From: Candidatus Gastranaerophilales bacterium
GTDB lineage: Bacteria > Cyanobacteriota > Vampirovibrionia > Gastranaerophilales > Gastranaerophilaceae
Reading direction: 5' to 3'
DNA: 7,320 nucleotides
NCBI GenBank assembly: GCA_947628355.1
Contig: CANQZO010000094.1
Span: forward strand, 1 to 7,320
Each line of letters starts with the position of its first letter. The first letter of the stretch is position 1. The notes beneath the pieces are model-generated. The model had not been told where the DNA came from. It worked only from the letters and a program-made list of their open reading frames with translations, and did not search any database. Of this stretch, positions 1-5,486 are shown piece by piece. The position numbers were made by a program, and so were the translations under genes.

Positions 1-1152
1 GTTCAAAAAAGAAGCGATGAACTGGGCAATCTTCCCGTTGATATGTATTTAGAAGGTTCTGACCAGCATAGAGGCTGGTTCCAGTCATCTCTTTTAACTT
101 CTGTTGCTACAACAGGCATTGCACCTTATAAAACCGTTTTAACTCACGGCTTTGTATTTGGTGAGGACGGAAGAAAAATGTCTAAATCTTTAGGCAACTA
201 TATAAGACCCGATGACATCATTAAAAATTACGGTGCTGATATATTAAGACTGTGGGCTGCTTCCGTTGATTACAGAAATGATACCAAAATCGGTGATAAT
301 ATTATTAAACAGCTTACGGAAATCTTTAAAAAGACAAGAAATACCGCAAGATTTCTTTTAGGAAACTTATTTGATTTTAATCCCGATACCGATTATGTTA
401 AATATGAAGACTTAAAAGACATTGATAAATTCGCATTGCATAAACTTAATACATTTATTGAAAATGTAACTGACGCTTTTGAGGCTTATGAATTTTACAG
501 ATATTTTCAATATCTTCAAAACTTTGCGGCTGTTGATTTAAGTTCTTTCTATCTTGATATCGTTAAAGACAGACTTTATACAAGCGGTAAAAAATCGCTT
601 TCAAGGCGGGCATGTCAAACGGTATTGTATGAAATAGCTCAAGCGCTTACAAGAATTTTAGTTCCGGTTATGCCTCATCAAGCGGAAGATATTTGGCAGA
701 ATACCCCGGAAAATCAAAGAGGCGGTTTAGAAAGCATACTGCTTTCCGATTGGTCGAAAGTTAATCCCGCTTGGAATAATCCTCAGCTTGAAGAAGAATT
801 TACTCAAATATTAAAAGTTCGTGAAATAGTTACTAAAGCTATTGAACCTTTAAGAGCCGATAAAAAAATAGGTAGCTCGCTTGAAACTGCCGTTTATATT
901 GTTTCTGATAATAATCAGCTTCTTAAAAAATATGAAACCGAGCTTTGTAATATATTTATTACTTCGCAGGCTTTTGTTGTTGGTGAAAAACCCGCAGATG
1001 TTCTTAATGAATATAGTGAAGACGGTTACAGCGTATATGTTACAAAGGCGCTTGGCGAAAAATGCGAACGCTGCTGGAAATACAGACCTTTAGGAAATCA
1101 CAGCGGGCATGAAACAATTTGTGATGAATGCTATGAAGCAATTACACAATAA
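1..1152 (+). CDS. ileS: Isoleucyl-tRNA synthetase, C-terminal part (5' truncated by window)
   Basis: This enzyme charges tRNA-Ile with isoleucine in the cytoplasm. The reading frame is open from base 1, so the ATG at 43 is an internal Met and not the start; 383 residues are visible. Near the beginning is the conserved class I stretch DMYLEGSDQHRGWFQSS, followed by the KMSKS ATP-binding loop at bases 175-189 (residues 59-63). After it come the helical anticodon-binding domain (W-rich, with VMPHQAEDIW) and a C-terminal zinc finger with two CxxC pairs (Cys355/358 and Cys374/377). The zinc finger points to the usual bacterial type (IleS1) rather than the zinc-finger-less type 2 enzyme. The HIGH motif and the CP1 editing domain would lie upstream of the window. 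The gene ends with TAA directly before a strong hairpin terminator and converges with the - strand genes. No frameshift or missing key residue was seen in the visible part. Confidence 0.97.
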   Translation, partial: VQKRSDELGNLPVDMYLEGSDQHRGWFQSSLLTSVATTGIAPYKTVLTHGFVFGEDGRKMSKSLGNYIRPDDIIKNYGADILRLWAASVDYRNDTKIGDNIIKQLTEIFKKTRNTARFLLGNLFDFNPDTDYVKYEDLKDIDKFALHKLNTFIENVTDAFEAYEFYRYFQYLQNFAAVDLSSFYLDIVKDRLYTSGKKSLSRRACQTVLYEIAQALTRILVPVMPHQAEDIWQNTPENQRGGLESILLSDWSKVNPAWNNPQLEEEFTQILKVREIVTKAIEPLRADKKIGSSLETAVYIVSDNNQLLKKYETELCNIFITSQAFVVGEKPADVLNEYSEDGYSVYVTKALGEKCERCWKYRPLGNHSGHETICDECYEAITQ

Positions 1153-1154
1153 TT

Positions 1155-1186
1155 AAAGAGCCGCTTATTAGCGGCTCTCTTTCTTT
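1155..1186. terminator. Rho-independent terminator, probably bidirectional, between ileS and the convergent 137-aa gene
   Basis: A perfect 9-bp stem AGAGCCGCT / AGCGGCTCT (1157-1165 with 1170-1178) encloses a TATT loop. On the + strand it is followed by a T-rich run (CTTTCTTTAT), and it starts 4 bases after the ileS stop. Read on the - strand the same stem is followed by TTTAATTATT, so it can also end the - strand transcript, whose last gene stops at 1185 inside the T-rich tail. Confidence 0.9.
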
Positions 1187-1598
1187 ATATATTTCCTTGT
1201 AAAACTCGTTTTAATTTTTTAAGTGCAATTTGTAAATTTTGTGCATAACTGCTTTCGCCTGGGTTTAATGGGAATGAATCAATTGCCATAGCACCGCCTG
1301 GAGTTTTTTGAGCAACATCCAAGGCTTCTTTTGTAAATTTGTCAGTTATTTTATCATCTTTATTAAGGTAAAGAGTATATGTTGGTAGTTCTTTACTTTT
1401 AGTAAAAAGATCAAAACCGCCGCCATTAGGGAAAAACTTTTTATTCAAAGCCATTATTTCGGTTACATTTAAGTGTGCATCCTCAACTGCTTTTTCTAAT
1501 GTTGCTCTTAATTCAGCATTTTCTAAGGCTTTGCATTCTCTTGCCTCCAGCATTTCATCTTGCACAGTTGAGAATCGGTTAAACATATTTATTGTCAT
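1185..1598 (-). CDS. Hypothetical protein, 137 aa, unknown function
   Basis: I do not recognise the family. The ATG at 1598 has a clear ribosome-binding site (AAGGAAA, about 5 bases upstream), which supports this start over Met5. The N-terminal third (about residues 10-55) is charged and rich in Glu, Ala and Leu, so it is probably a long helix or short coiled coil. A Gly-rich turn (NGGGF, residues 58-62) follows, then a mixed region with LPTYTLYLNKDD and a GGA-containing loop (about 101-103). The C-terminal helix is Lys/Leu-rich (about 119-134). There is no signal peptide, membrane segment or prepilin motif, so a cytoplasmic location is inferred. It is the last gene of the - strand set, separated from the prepilin-like gene by a 93-bp AT-rich gap, and ends at the shared terminator. 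The gap could hold its own promoter, but I see no convincing -35/-10 pair. The good ribosome-binding site and long uninterrupted frame make it a real gene. Confidence 0.8.
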   Translation of the reverse strand: MTINMFNRFSTVQDEMLEARECKALENAELRATLEKAVEDAHLNVTEIMALNKKFFPNGGGFDLFTKSKELPTYTLYLNKDDKITDKFTKEALDVAQKTPGGAMAIDSFPLNPGESSYAQNLQIALKKLKRVLQGNI

Positions 1599-1691
1599 AA
1601 ATTTTTCCTTTATTTTTCTTTTAACTCTTTTAAATACAAAGGAAAATTTTTTTGATATTTTATTAAAACAAATTTTACAAAATTAATATTT

Positions 1692-2840
1692 TTATAAATC
1701 ATATCTAAATAATGGTTTTACATTTTCTACCGTGCATAAATCTATGTTACAGTTTTTACTATTACTTTCATCTTGCGGTGTTTCTCTTCCTTGAGGACAT
1801 AATGATTTATCCACAGGCGGACATAAAGGGTATTTACCAATATTATTACAATATCTTTTATAAGTCGGCTCTTTGCTTAATGAAGAACAAAATGCCTCTC
1901 TGTACGTAAAAATAGATAACGTACCTTTTTTGCCTTTTGAATCAACGCTATTTTCATTTTTTAAGTATTCCACACCGTAATCGCAAGACATATTTCCCGA
2001 TGATTTTTTTAAGAAACATTCTGACGGTATTGCACTGCTTGCTCTATATCCGCCTATTTTATTGCCTGCTCCATCCGTTTCATATGCATATTCAATTGTT
2101 ATCTCATGAGTATTGGGATCTTCTTTTTTGAAGTATGAGTTATAATTATATCCTTTTAATTTAGAATTTAAATATTGTAATGTTCCGCCATTGGGTAATT
2201 TTATATTATCAGCGGCAACTCCTAAAGGGTATACTTCTCCGTTATCCATTAATAAAAATGTTACAACATCCGGCGGTTTCCTAACCGATACAACTGCACT
2301 GTTCGGTTTTGAACTTCCGTTTAAATCTACTGCTATTAACCTGTATCCGTATATATCAGATACTTCACCGTTTTGAGTTCTTTTGGAAAGATAATATTTT
2401 CTTCCGTTTGTTGTTGAAAAATTGTTTTTTTCTTTATTAAAATCTATATTCAGATAGGGTTCTGTATTATAGGATGCCGTTTGGAAATTGTCGCAATCTT
2501 TTTTACCTTTGGTGTTTAATATCGATACCATAGCTCTGCAAAAAACTTTATCATCTGTATTGATTACGATTAATGTTTTTCCGTTTTTTCCTTTTATCGT
2601 GCTTGTTAGTTGTAAAATTTTTTCATCTTTTTCAAATTCGTCCAATAAAGGATTAGGCGATTCACCTGCTATCATTTCGGCTGCTATTTGTTTTATTGTA
2701 TTAAATTCAAAATATGTAAGGGAGGCATATGAGGCTTTTACTATTTTTATTGCTTGTATTGACAGGGCCATTATTATCCCTACTATCATTAGTACAATTA
2801 AAATTTCCGCCATTGTAAATCCGTTTTTATTTTTTTGCAT
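1692..2840 (-). CDS. Long prepilin-type (type IV pilin/pseudopilin-like) protein with Cys-rich C-terminal domain
   Basis: The N-terminus is a classic class III prepilin signal: a short basic leader (MQKNKNG), cleavage expected after Gly7 with Phe8 as first mature residue, Glu at mature position +5 (Glu12), and a hydrophobic helix to about residue 34. Prepilin peptidase would cleave it and the helix would anchor it in the membrane or in a pilus or type II secretion pseudopilus. The remaining part, to residue 382, is much longer than ordinary pilins (about 150 aa). It contains a DLNG turn (172-175) and DNGEVYPLG (199-207), resembling a motif pattern I associate with this lineage's pseudopilin-like proteins. 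It carries ten Cys (101, 116, 275, 286, 318, 331, 340, 348, 364, 369), eight of them in the last 110 residues, suggesting extracytoplasmic disulfides. The start at 2840 overlaps the DUF3326 gene end by 14 bp and has an AGAGGA ribosome-binding site about 8 bases upstream. No other pilus gene (peptidase, ATPase, platform protein) is in the window, so its machine is unknown. Confidence 0.85.
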   Translation of the reverse strand: MQKNKNGFTMAEILIVLMIVGIIMALSIQAIKIVKASYASLTYFEFNTIKQIAAEMIAGESPNPLLDEFEKDEKILQLTSTIKGKNGKTLIVINTDDKVFCRAMVSILNTKGKKDCDNFQTASYNTEPYLNIDFNKEKNNFSTTNGRKYYLSKRTQNGEVSDIYGYRLIAVDLNGSSKPNSAVVSVRKPPDVVTFLLMDNGEVYPLGVAADNIKLPNGGTLQYLNSKLKGYNYNSYFKKEDPNTHEITIEYAYETDGAGNKIGGYRASSAIPSECFLKKSSGNMSCDYGVEYLKNENSVDSKGKKGTLSIFTYREAFCSSLSKEPTYKRYCNNIGKYPLCPPVDKSLCPQGRETPQDESNSKNCNIDLCTVENVKPLFRYDL

Positions 2841-3951
2841 AAAGCGTTTCCTCTAAAATTTTAAAACATTGATTGTAGGTTTCTACTTCTATTATATCAT
2901 TTAACTTGAGTATATTTTTATTAATATTTAAAACACTTTTATTTTCTTTTACTGCATAGACTTTTATATTGTCCGAGAAAATTTCGCGATAAGGAACGTT
3001 AGCGAAATTTTGGAGCGGCAACTTTAAAAGGTGAGCACTTGTACGGCGACGATGAGTCGGCGGCAAAGTGCGACACTGGATTAGATTATTTTCAACGGCA
3101 TCGGCAACAATTGATGAGCCGAGTGAGTTATAAGGAACAATTATTGCTTTTAAGTCTTTCCTTGCTATATATTGTTCCACTTTTTTATAAGAAATTAACG
3201 GAGCATTTGATAACCCCAAAAGTATACAGGGTAAAAATGTAGGTGTTATATATTCCGCTGCGGCTTTTGGAGATACTAAATCTCCTTTAATTGTTACATC
3301 CTCAAATGCCGGTGCGTGAACGCAGGGAACTTTTAACTCTCTTGTTAAATAGTGAGATATTACGGCTTCTACACCCCCTACTATATCTACACCCTCTCCG
3401 TCTTGATAGTTATCTTCGGGCGGTTCTTCAAATTTACACACGACTGCAATAGCTTGAGCCCCTTGTTTTATTAAATTTTCTCCTGCTTCTTTTAATGTAT
3501 TGTTATTCTTTACTCTGCCTGTTGAAATTCCGCTTGCAGCAGTATAAAATTCAACACCGCATTCTTCTTTTGTTATTTCATATCCTGTTATATTTACTCC
3601 GTATATTGTTTTTACGGCGTTTATAGTGTTTATATGTATATTTTTTACTTTTTCGGATATGCCTTTATCAAATATCACACCTATTTTATTATTTTGTGAC
3701 GGAATTAAATTTAATTTTCCTTTTACAAATTCATTTAAACTCCACCCCTCAACATAGAGCATATTTTCTGTTATCCCCGAAAAACATGCCGCATTTACAA
3801 CATTTGGGTTTACTATTACATTAAATTTTTGAGCAAATTTTTTTGCATACAAAGAAGCGTCACCTGCGTATCCGCCTATAGAAGCACCAATGCCGGTAGG
3901 TACTATAAACGCAATTAAAGGTTTTTCCCTGTTATAATTCAACATACTCAT
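2827..3951 (-). CDS. DUF3326 domain protein with an apparent in-frame insertion
   Basis: The N-terminal stretch IVPTGIGASIGGYAGDA (residues 16-32) and the overall pattern match what I know of DUF3326, a family of unknown function best known from cyanobacteria and plants. There is no signal peptide or membrane anchor, so the protein is probably soluble and cytoplasmic. Other conserved-looking stretches are NPNVVNAACFSGITENMLYVEG (around 48-69), the acidic DGEGVDIVGGVEAVISH (184-200) and VPCVHAPAF (208-216). Residues 293-328 (bases 2968-3075) look foreign: they are rich in Arg, His and Pro, come from palindromic DNA of higher G+C, and sit between IVPYNSLGSSIVADAVENN and IKVYAVKENKS, which appear to be normally adjacent. 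Met1 overlaps the hydrolase gene end by 20 bp. Met3 (base 3945) is an equally possible start because the AAGG ribosome-binding site at 3955-3958 lies 9 bases from it but only 3 bases from Met1. The gene overlaps the prepilin gene downstream, implying coupled translation. The biochemical function is not known. Confidence 0.85.
   Translation of the reverse strand: MSMLNYNREKPLIAFIVPTGIGASIGGYAGDASLYAKKFAQKFNVIVNPNVVNAACFSGITENMLYVEGWSLNEFVKGKLNLIPSQNNKIGVIFDKGISEKVKNIHINTINAVKTIYGVNITGYEITKEECGVEFYTAASGISTGRVKNNNTLKEAGENLIKQGAQAIAVVCKFEEPPEDNYQDGEGVDIVGGVEAVISHYLTRELKVPCVHAPAFEDVTIKGDLVSPKAAAEYITPTFLPCILLGLSNAPLISYKKVEQYIARKDLKAIIVPYNSLGSSIVADAVENNLIQCRTLPPTHRRRTSAHLLKLPLQNFANVPYREIFSDNIKVYAVKENKSVLNINKNILKLNDIIEVETYNQCFKILEETLYAKK
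2978..3011. repeat. Perfect 10-bp inverted repeat (hairpin A of the inserted segment)
   Basis: AAAATTTCGC (2978-2987) and GCGAAATTTT (3002-3011) are perfect reverse complements around a 14-base loop. Part of the loop (TAA / TTA) can extend the stem across a two-base GA bulge. It lies inside the DUF3326 coding sequence. It is not followed by a T-run on the - strand, so it does not look like a terminator for that transcript. Confidence 0.85.
3035..3071. repeat. Imperfect 16-bp inverted repeat (hairpin B of the inserted segment)
   Basis: GCACTTGTACGGCGAC (3035-3050) pairs with GTCGGCGGCAAAGTGC (3056-3071) around a GATGA loop. Twelve of 16 positions pair, including the six outer and the four loop-closing base pairs; a three-base internal loop and one G-G mismatch account for the rest. 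It encodes the Arg/Pro/His-rich part of the inserted peptide on the - strand. Confidence 0.8.
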
Positions 3952-4609
3952 TTGCCTTAAGCACCAAACATTTTTGTCCTTGAGCTTCTATTAAATCTTT
4001 AAATTTTTCTGCATCCGCTTTTATGTTTGAAAATGTATTATAATGCATCGGGATTATTTCCATAGCAAAAAGCATTTTAGCAGCAATTGCAGCTTCTTCA
4101 ATTCCCATTGTATAATATCCGCCGATTGGAAGCAGGGCGTAATAGGGATTATACAATTCTCCTATCAGGCTGAAATCGGGCATTAAGCCGGTATCTCCCG
4201 CGTGATAGATTGTTGTTCCCTCTATATCAAACAAATAGCTTACCGCAGGTCCGCCATAGGCTAAATCGGGATTTGAACTTGAATGCTGGGCTGATAATAC
4301 TCTTACACTTCCCCATTTAAAATCGAGTTTTGCCCCAAGGTTAATCCCCATGGCTTTTGCACCTTTTTCTATGCAATAGTTCGCCAGTTCTACAACCGCT
4401 ACTATAACGGCGCCTGTGTGCTTTGATATTGCTATGGCGTCACCAAGGTGGTCTAAATGCGCATGTGTTACAAATATATAGGTTATTCTTTTTTTCTTAT
4501 AATCAAATTCCGCTTCCGCATTACCGGTTATATAAGGATCTATCAGTATTCCGTCCCAGTCTTTTTCGATAAAAAAAGCACTGTGACCAAGATATGTTAA
4601 CTTACGCAT
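3932..4609 (-). CDS. Metal-dependent hydrolase, UPF0173-type metallo-beta-lactamase fold
   Basis: The 225-residue length fits the small UPF0173/UlaG-like branch of the metallo-beta-lactamase superfamily, a soluble cytoplasmic group whose physiological substrate is generally not known. Visible metal-site motifs in order are: LGHSAF (8-13), with the His9 typical of this branch; LIDPYITGN (22-30); the signature THAHLDH (48-54); His109 in SAQHSS; HAGDTGL (136-142), with the bridging Asp139; and His189 in PMHYNTF. All expected ligands are present, so it is probably an active hydrolase. The ATG at 4609 has a good ribosome-binding site, GGGAG, about 6 bases upstream. The gene starts 56 bp after the 126-aa gene and overlaps DUF3326 by 20 bp, so hydrolase and DUF3326 are probably made together. 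A weak promoter candidate lies in the short upstream gap. The name UPF0173 comes from motif layout and length, not from a database match; UlaG-like lactonase is the main alternative. Confidence 0.88.
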   Translation of the reverse strand: MRKLTYLGHSAFFIEKDWDGILIDPYITGNAEAEFDYKKKRITYIFVTHAHLDHLGDAIAISKHTGAVIVAVVELANYCIEKGAKAMGINLGAKLDFKWGSVRVLSAQHSSSNPDLAYGGPAVSYLFDIEGTTIYHAGDTGLMPDFSLIGELYNPYYALLPIGGYYTMGIEEAAIAAKMLFAMEIIPMHYNTFSNIKADAEKFKDLIEAQGQKCLVLKANEYVEL

Positions 4610-4634
4610 ATTATTCTCCCAGCCGTTTTTCTTT

Positions 4635-4663
4635 ATTTTATCAAATTTGAAATATTATGGGAA
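4635..4663 (-). promoter_or_regulatory. Weak candidate promoter ahead of the hydrolase gene
   Basis: On the - strand, TAAAAT (4635-4640, 5 of 6 to the -10 consensus) lies 17 bases after TTCCCA (4658-4663, 4 of 6 to the -35 consensus), all within the 57-bp gap before the hydrolase start. In such AT-rich DNA a match of this quality can occur by chance, so read-through from the BlaI promoter remains equally possible. Confidence 0.25.
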
Positions 4664-4665
4664 TA

Positions 4666-5046
4666 CTAACAATTTAAAAATCTTTTAAGTTCTTTTATTA
4701 TATTTTTTATTGTTTTTGTATTTGATATTAAAGACTCGGGGTGGTATGGAATATAGCTTTTTATTATATTGTCGGGAAGGGGTTCGCCCTTTTCCAATAC
4801 GGAAATAATATATTTTATATACTCATCCTGCTCTTTTGCGTATTCCGAATCTTTCGCCCGTATATCTTCATCCGCTTCAAGATGACAAAGCGCATGAAAA
4901 CTCGCAGTAACGGTTAAATCTTCACTGTCTTTCGGAAATATTGTTAATGCGTTTTTTATGCTTAATCGTTTTGTGATTACTCGTTTATATATTTCAGCAA
5001 TTTTTTTTCGATTTTCGCTAAAATCTATACTTTCACGTTCATGCAT
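4666..5046 (-). CDS. Hypothetical protein, 126 aa, translationally coupled to the BlaI-like repressor
   Basis: I do not recognise the family. The protein is highly charged and predicted mostly helical, with no signal peptide or membrane segment. The central part has a striking HALCHLEADEDIR stretch (51-63), giving His51, His55 and Glu57 on consecutive helix turns, a spacing that could bind a metal but proves nothing. It is followed by a Glu/Asp/Lys-rich helix (about 64-86), a GEPLP turn (87-91) and a basic C-terminal helix (about 110-124) ending in Cys126. The ATG at 5046 overlaps the repressor gene by 22 bp and has only a weak purine-rich ribosome-binding site (AGAAAAG), so its translation probably depends on the repressor's. 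In classical bla/mec systems a BlaR1 sensor protease neighbours BlaI; this protein is far too small and has no transmembrane or HExxH motif, so it is not that. A role as partner or target of the repressor is inference from position only. Confidence 0.75.
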   Translation of the reverse strand: MHERESIDFSENRKKIAEIYKRVITKRLSIKNALTIFPKDSEDLTVTASFHALCHLEADEDIRAKDSEYAKEQDEYIKYIISVLEKGEPLPDNIIKSYIPYHPESLISNTKTIKNIIKELKRFLNC

Positions 5047-5375
5047 TGCTTTTCTAATGCTTTCATTAATGAGCGCATGTCATTATTAAAATACTGTCCC
5101 GCAAGTTTATTTATTGCCGTTGCTGCCATTTCTTCACGGCTTTCCATAGATTTATAGCAAAACTTTTTTCCGCTTTTTTGGCGTTTTAGCAGATTTTTGT
5201 CCACTAATCTGTCCATTACCGTTTTTACTGTTGTATATGCTCTTTCGTTTCCGTTTTTGTTGATTTCTTGTAATACTTCATTTACAGAGATATTTTTTGT
5301 ATTTATTCCGTTTTCTTCCATTGTCCATACGGCATTTAATATCTCGTTTTCCAGAGTCCCGTGTGTAAACGTCAT
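5025..5375 (-). CDS. BlaI/MecI/CopY-family transcriptional repressor
   Basis: This is a 116-residue winged-helix DNA-binding protein. The N-terminus (THGTLENEILNAVWTM, residues 4-19) matches the first helix typical of the family. The recognition part RAYTTVKTVMDRLVDKNLL (45-63) is the characteristic helix, followed by the wing KRQKSGKKFCYKS (64-76). The C-terminal tail (about 77-116) would be the dimerisation helices and is slightly shorter than in BlaI/MecI (about 123-128). Family members repress their own operon as dimers and are released by proteolysis through a BlaR1-type sensor or, in CopY, by metal binding. CopY's Cys-x-Cys metal motif is absent here; the Cys at 73 and 111 are isolated. 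The ATG at 5375 has a strong AAGGATGG ribosome-binding site. A good promoter lies upstream, and the next gene overlaps by 22 bp. No sensor protease or beta-lactamase is in the window, so the inducer is unknown. Confidence 0.85.
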   Translation of the reverse strand: MTFTHGTLENEILNAVWTMEENGINTKNISVNEVLQEINKNGNERAYTTVKTVMDRLVDKNLLKRQKSGKKFCYKSMESREEMAATAINKLAGQYFNNDMRSLMKALEKQCMNVKV

Positions 5376-5440
5376 TTAATCCATCCTTTTGTATTTAATT
5401 ATTTATAAAATTTTTTAATTTTTAACTTTTTATTACTACT

Positions 5441-5469
5441 ATTATAGCACTTGTTTTATTAAATTACAT
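5441..5469 (-). promoter_or_regulatory. Promoter of the BlaI-like gene, extended -10 type
   Basis: On the - strand the gap between helicase and repressor contains TGCTATAAT: a perfect TATAAT (5441-5446) preceded by the extended -10 TG. The -35 at 17-bp spacing is poor (ATGTAA, 5464-5469, 3 of 6), as is common for extended -10 promoters. Transcription would start near 5434, giving an AT-rich leader of about 58 bases before the repressor ATG. I could not identify a confident TACA-n-TGTA operator, which would be expected if the repressor controls itself in the classical way. Confidence 0.6.
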
Positions 5470-5486
5470 TATTTTGTGAAATTATG

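Larger units (their letters stand above)
2968..3075. repeat. Putative palindromic element inserted in frame in the DUF3326 gene
   Basis: This 108-bp (36-codon) segment encodes DUF3326 residues 293-328. Its core (2978-3075) is about 48% G+C by hand count (47 of 98), against about 17% in the 90 bases before it (2881-2970) and about 33% in the 90 bases after it. It consists of two neighbouring hairpins joined by a short linker. GCGGCAA occurs twice as a direct repeat (3015-3021 and 3060-3066), and short inverted ends TGTC/GACA lie at 2970-2973 and 3072-3075. The length is a multiple of three and no stop is created, so the host protein continues. I infer insertion because both flanks read as DUF3326 sequence. 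No second copy exists in the window, so repeat status in the genome is untested, and the exact boundaries are approximate. Confidence 0.55.

Noticed and set aside
43..45. ATG as the start of the ileS reading frame
   Set aside because: The frame is open from base 1 and the residues before it match IleRS, so this Met is internal.
1599..1691. Promoter or terminator between the prepilin and 137-aa genes
   Set aside because: The gap is almost pure A/T with no G+C hairpin and no convincing -35/-10 pair; a TTGTAA-17-TATCAA pair is too weak to call.
2488..2856. 122-codon + strand frame with hydrophobic translation opposite the prepilin gene
   Set aside because: It is the antisense shadow of the prepilin N-terminus; the hydrophobicity reflects the complementary AT-rich codons.
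2968..3075. Hairpin segment as an intrinsic terminator or small RNA gene
   Set aside because: No T-run follows either hairpin in the direction of transcription, and an open in-frame reading of the host gene runs through it, so a coding insertion explains it better.
3039..3242. Small + strand frame across the palindromic segment
   Set aside because: It lies antisense to the DUF3326 gene, has no ribosome-binding site I can see and no recognisable protein features.
5464..5480. Possible BlaI operator with TACA and TGTG half-sites six bases apart
   Set aside because: Only three of four bases of the second half-site match, the spacing differs from known bla/mec operators, and such AT-rich words are frequent here.
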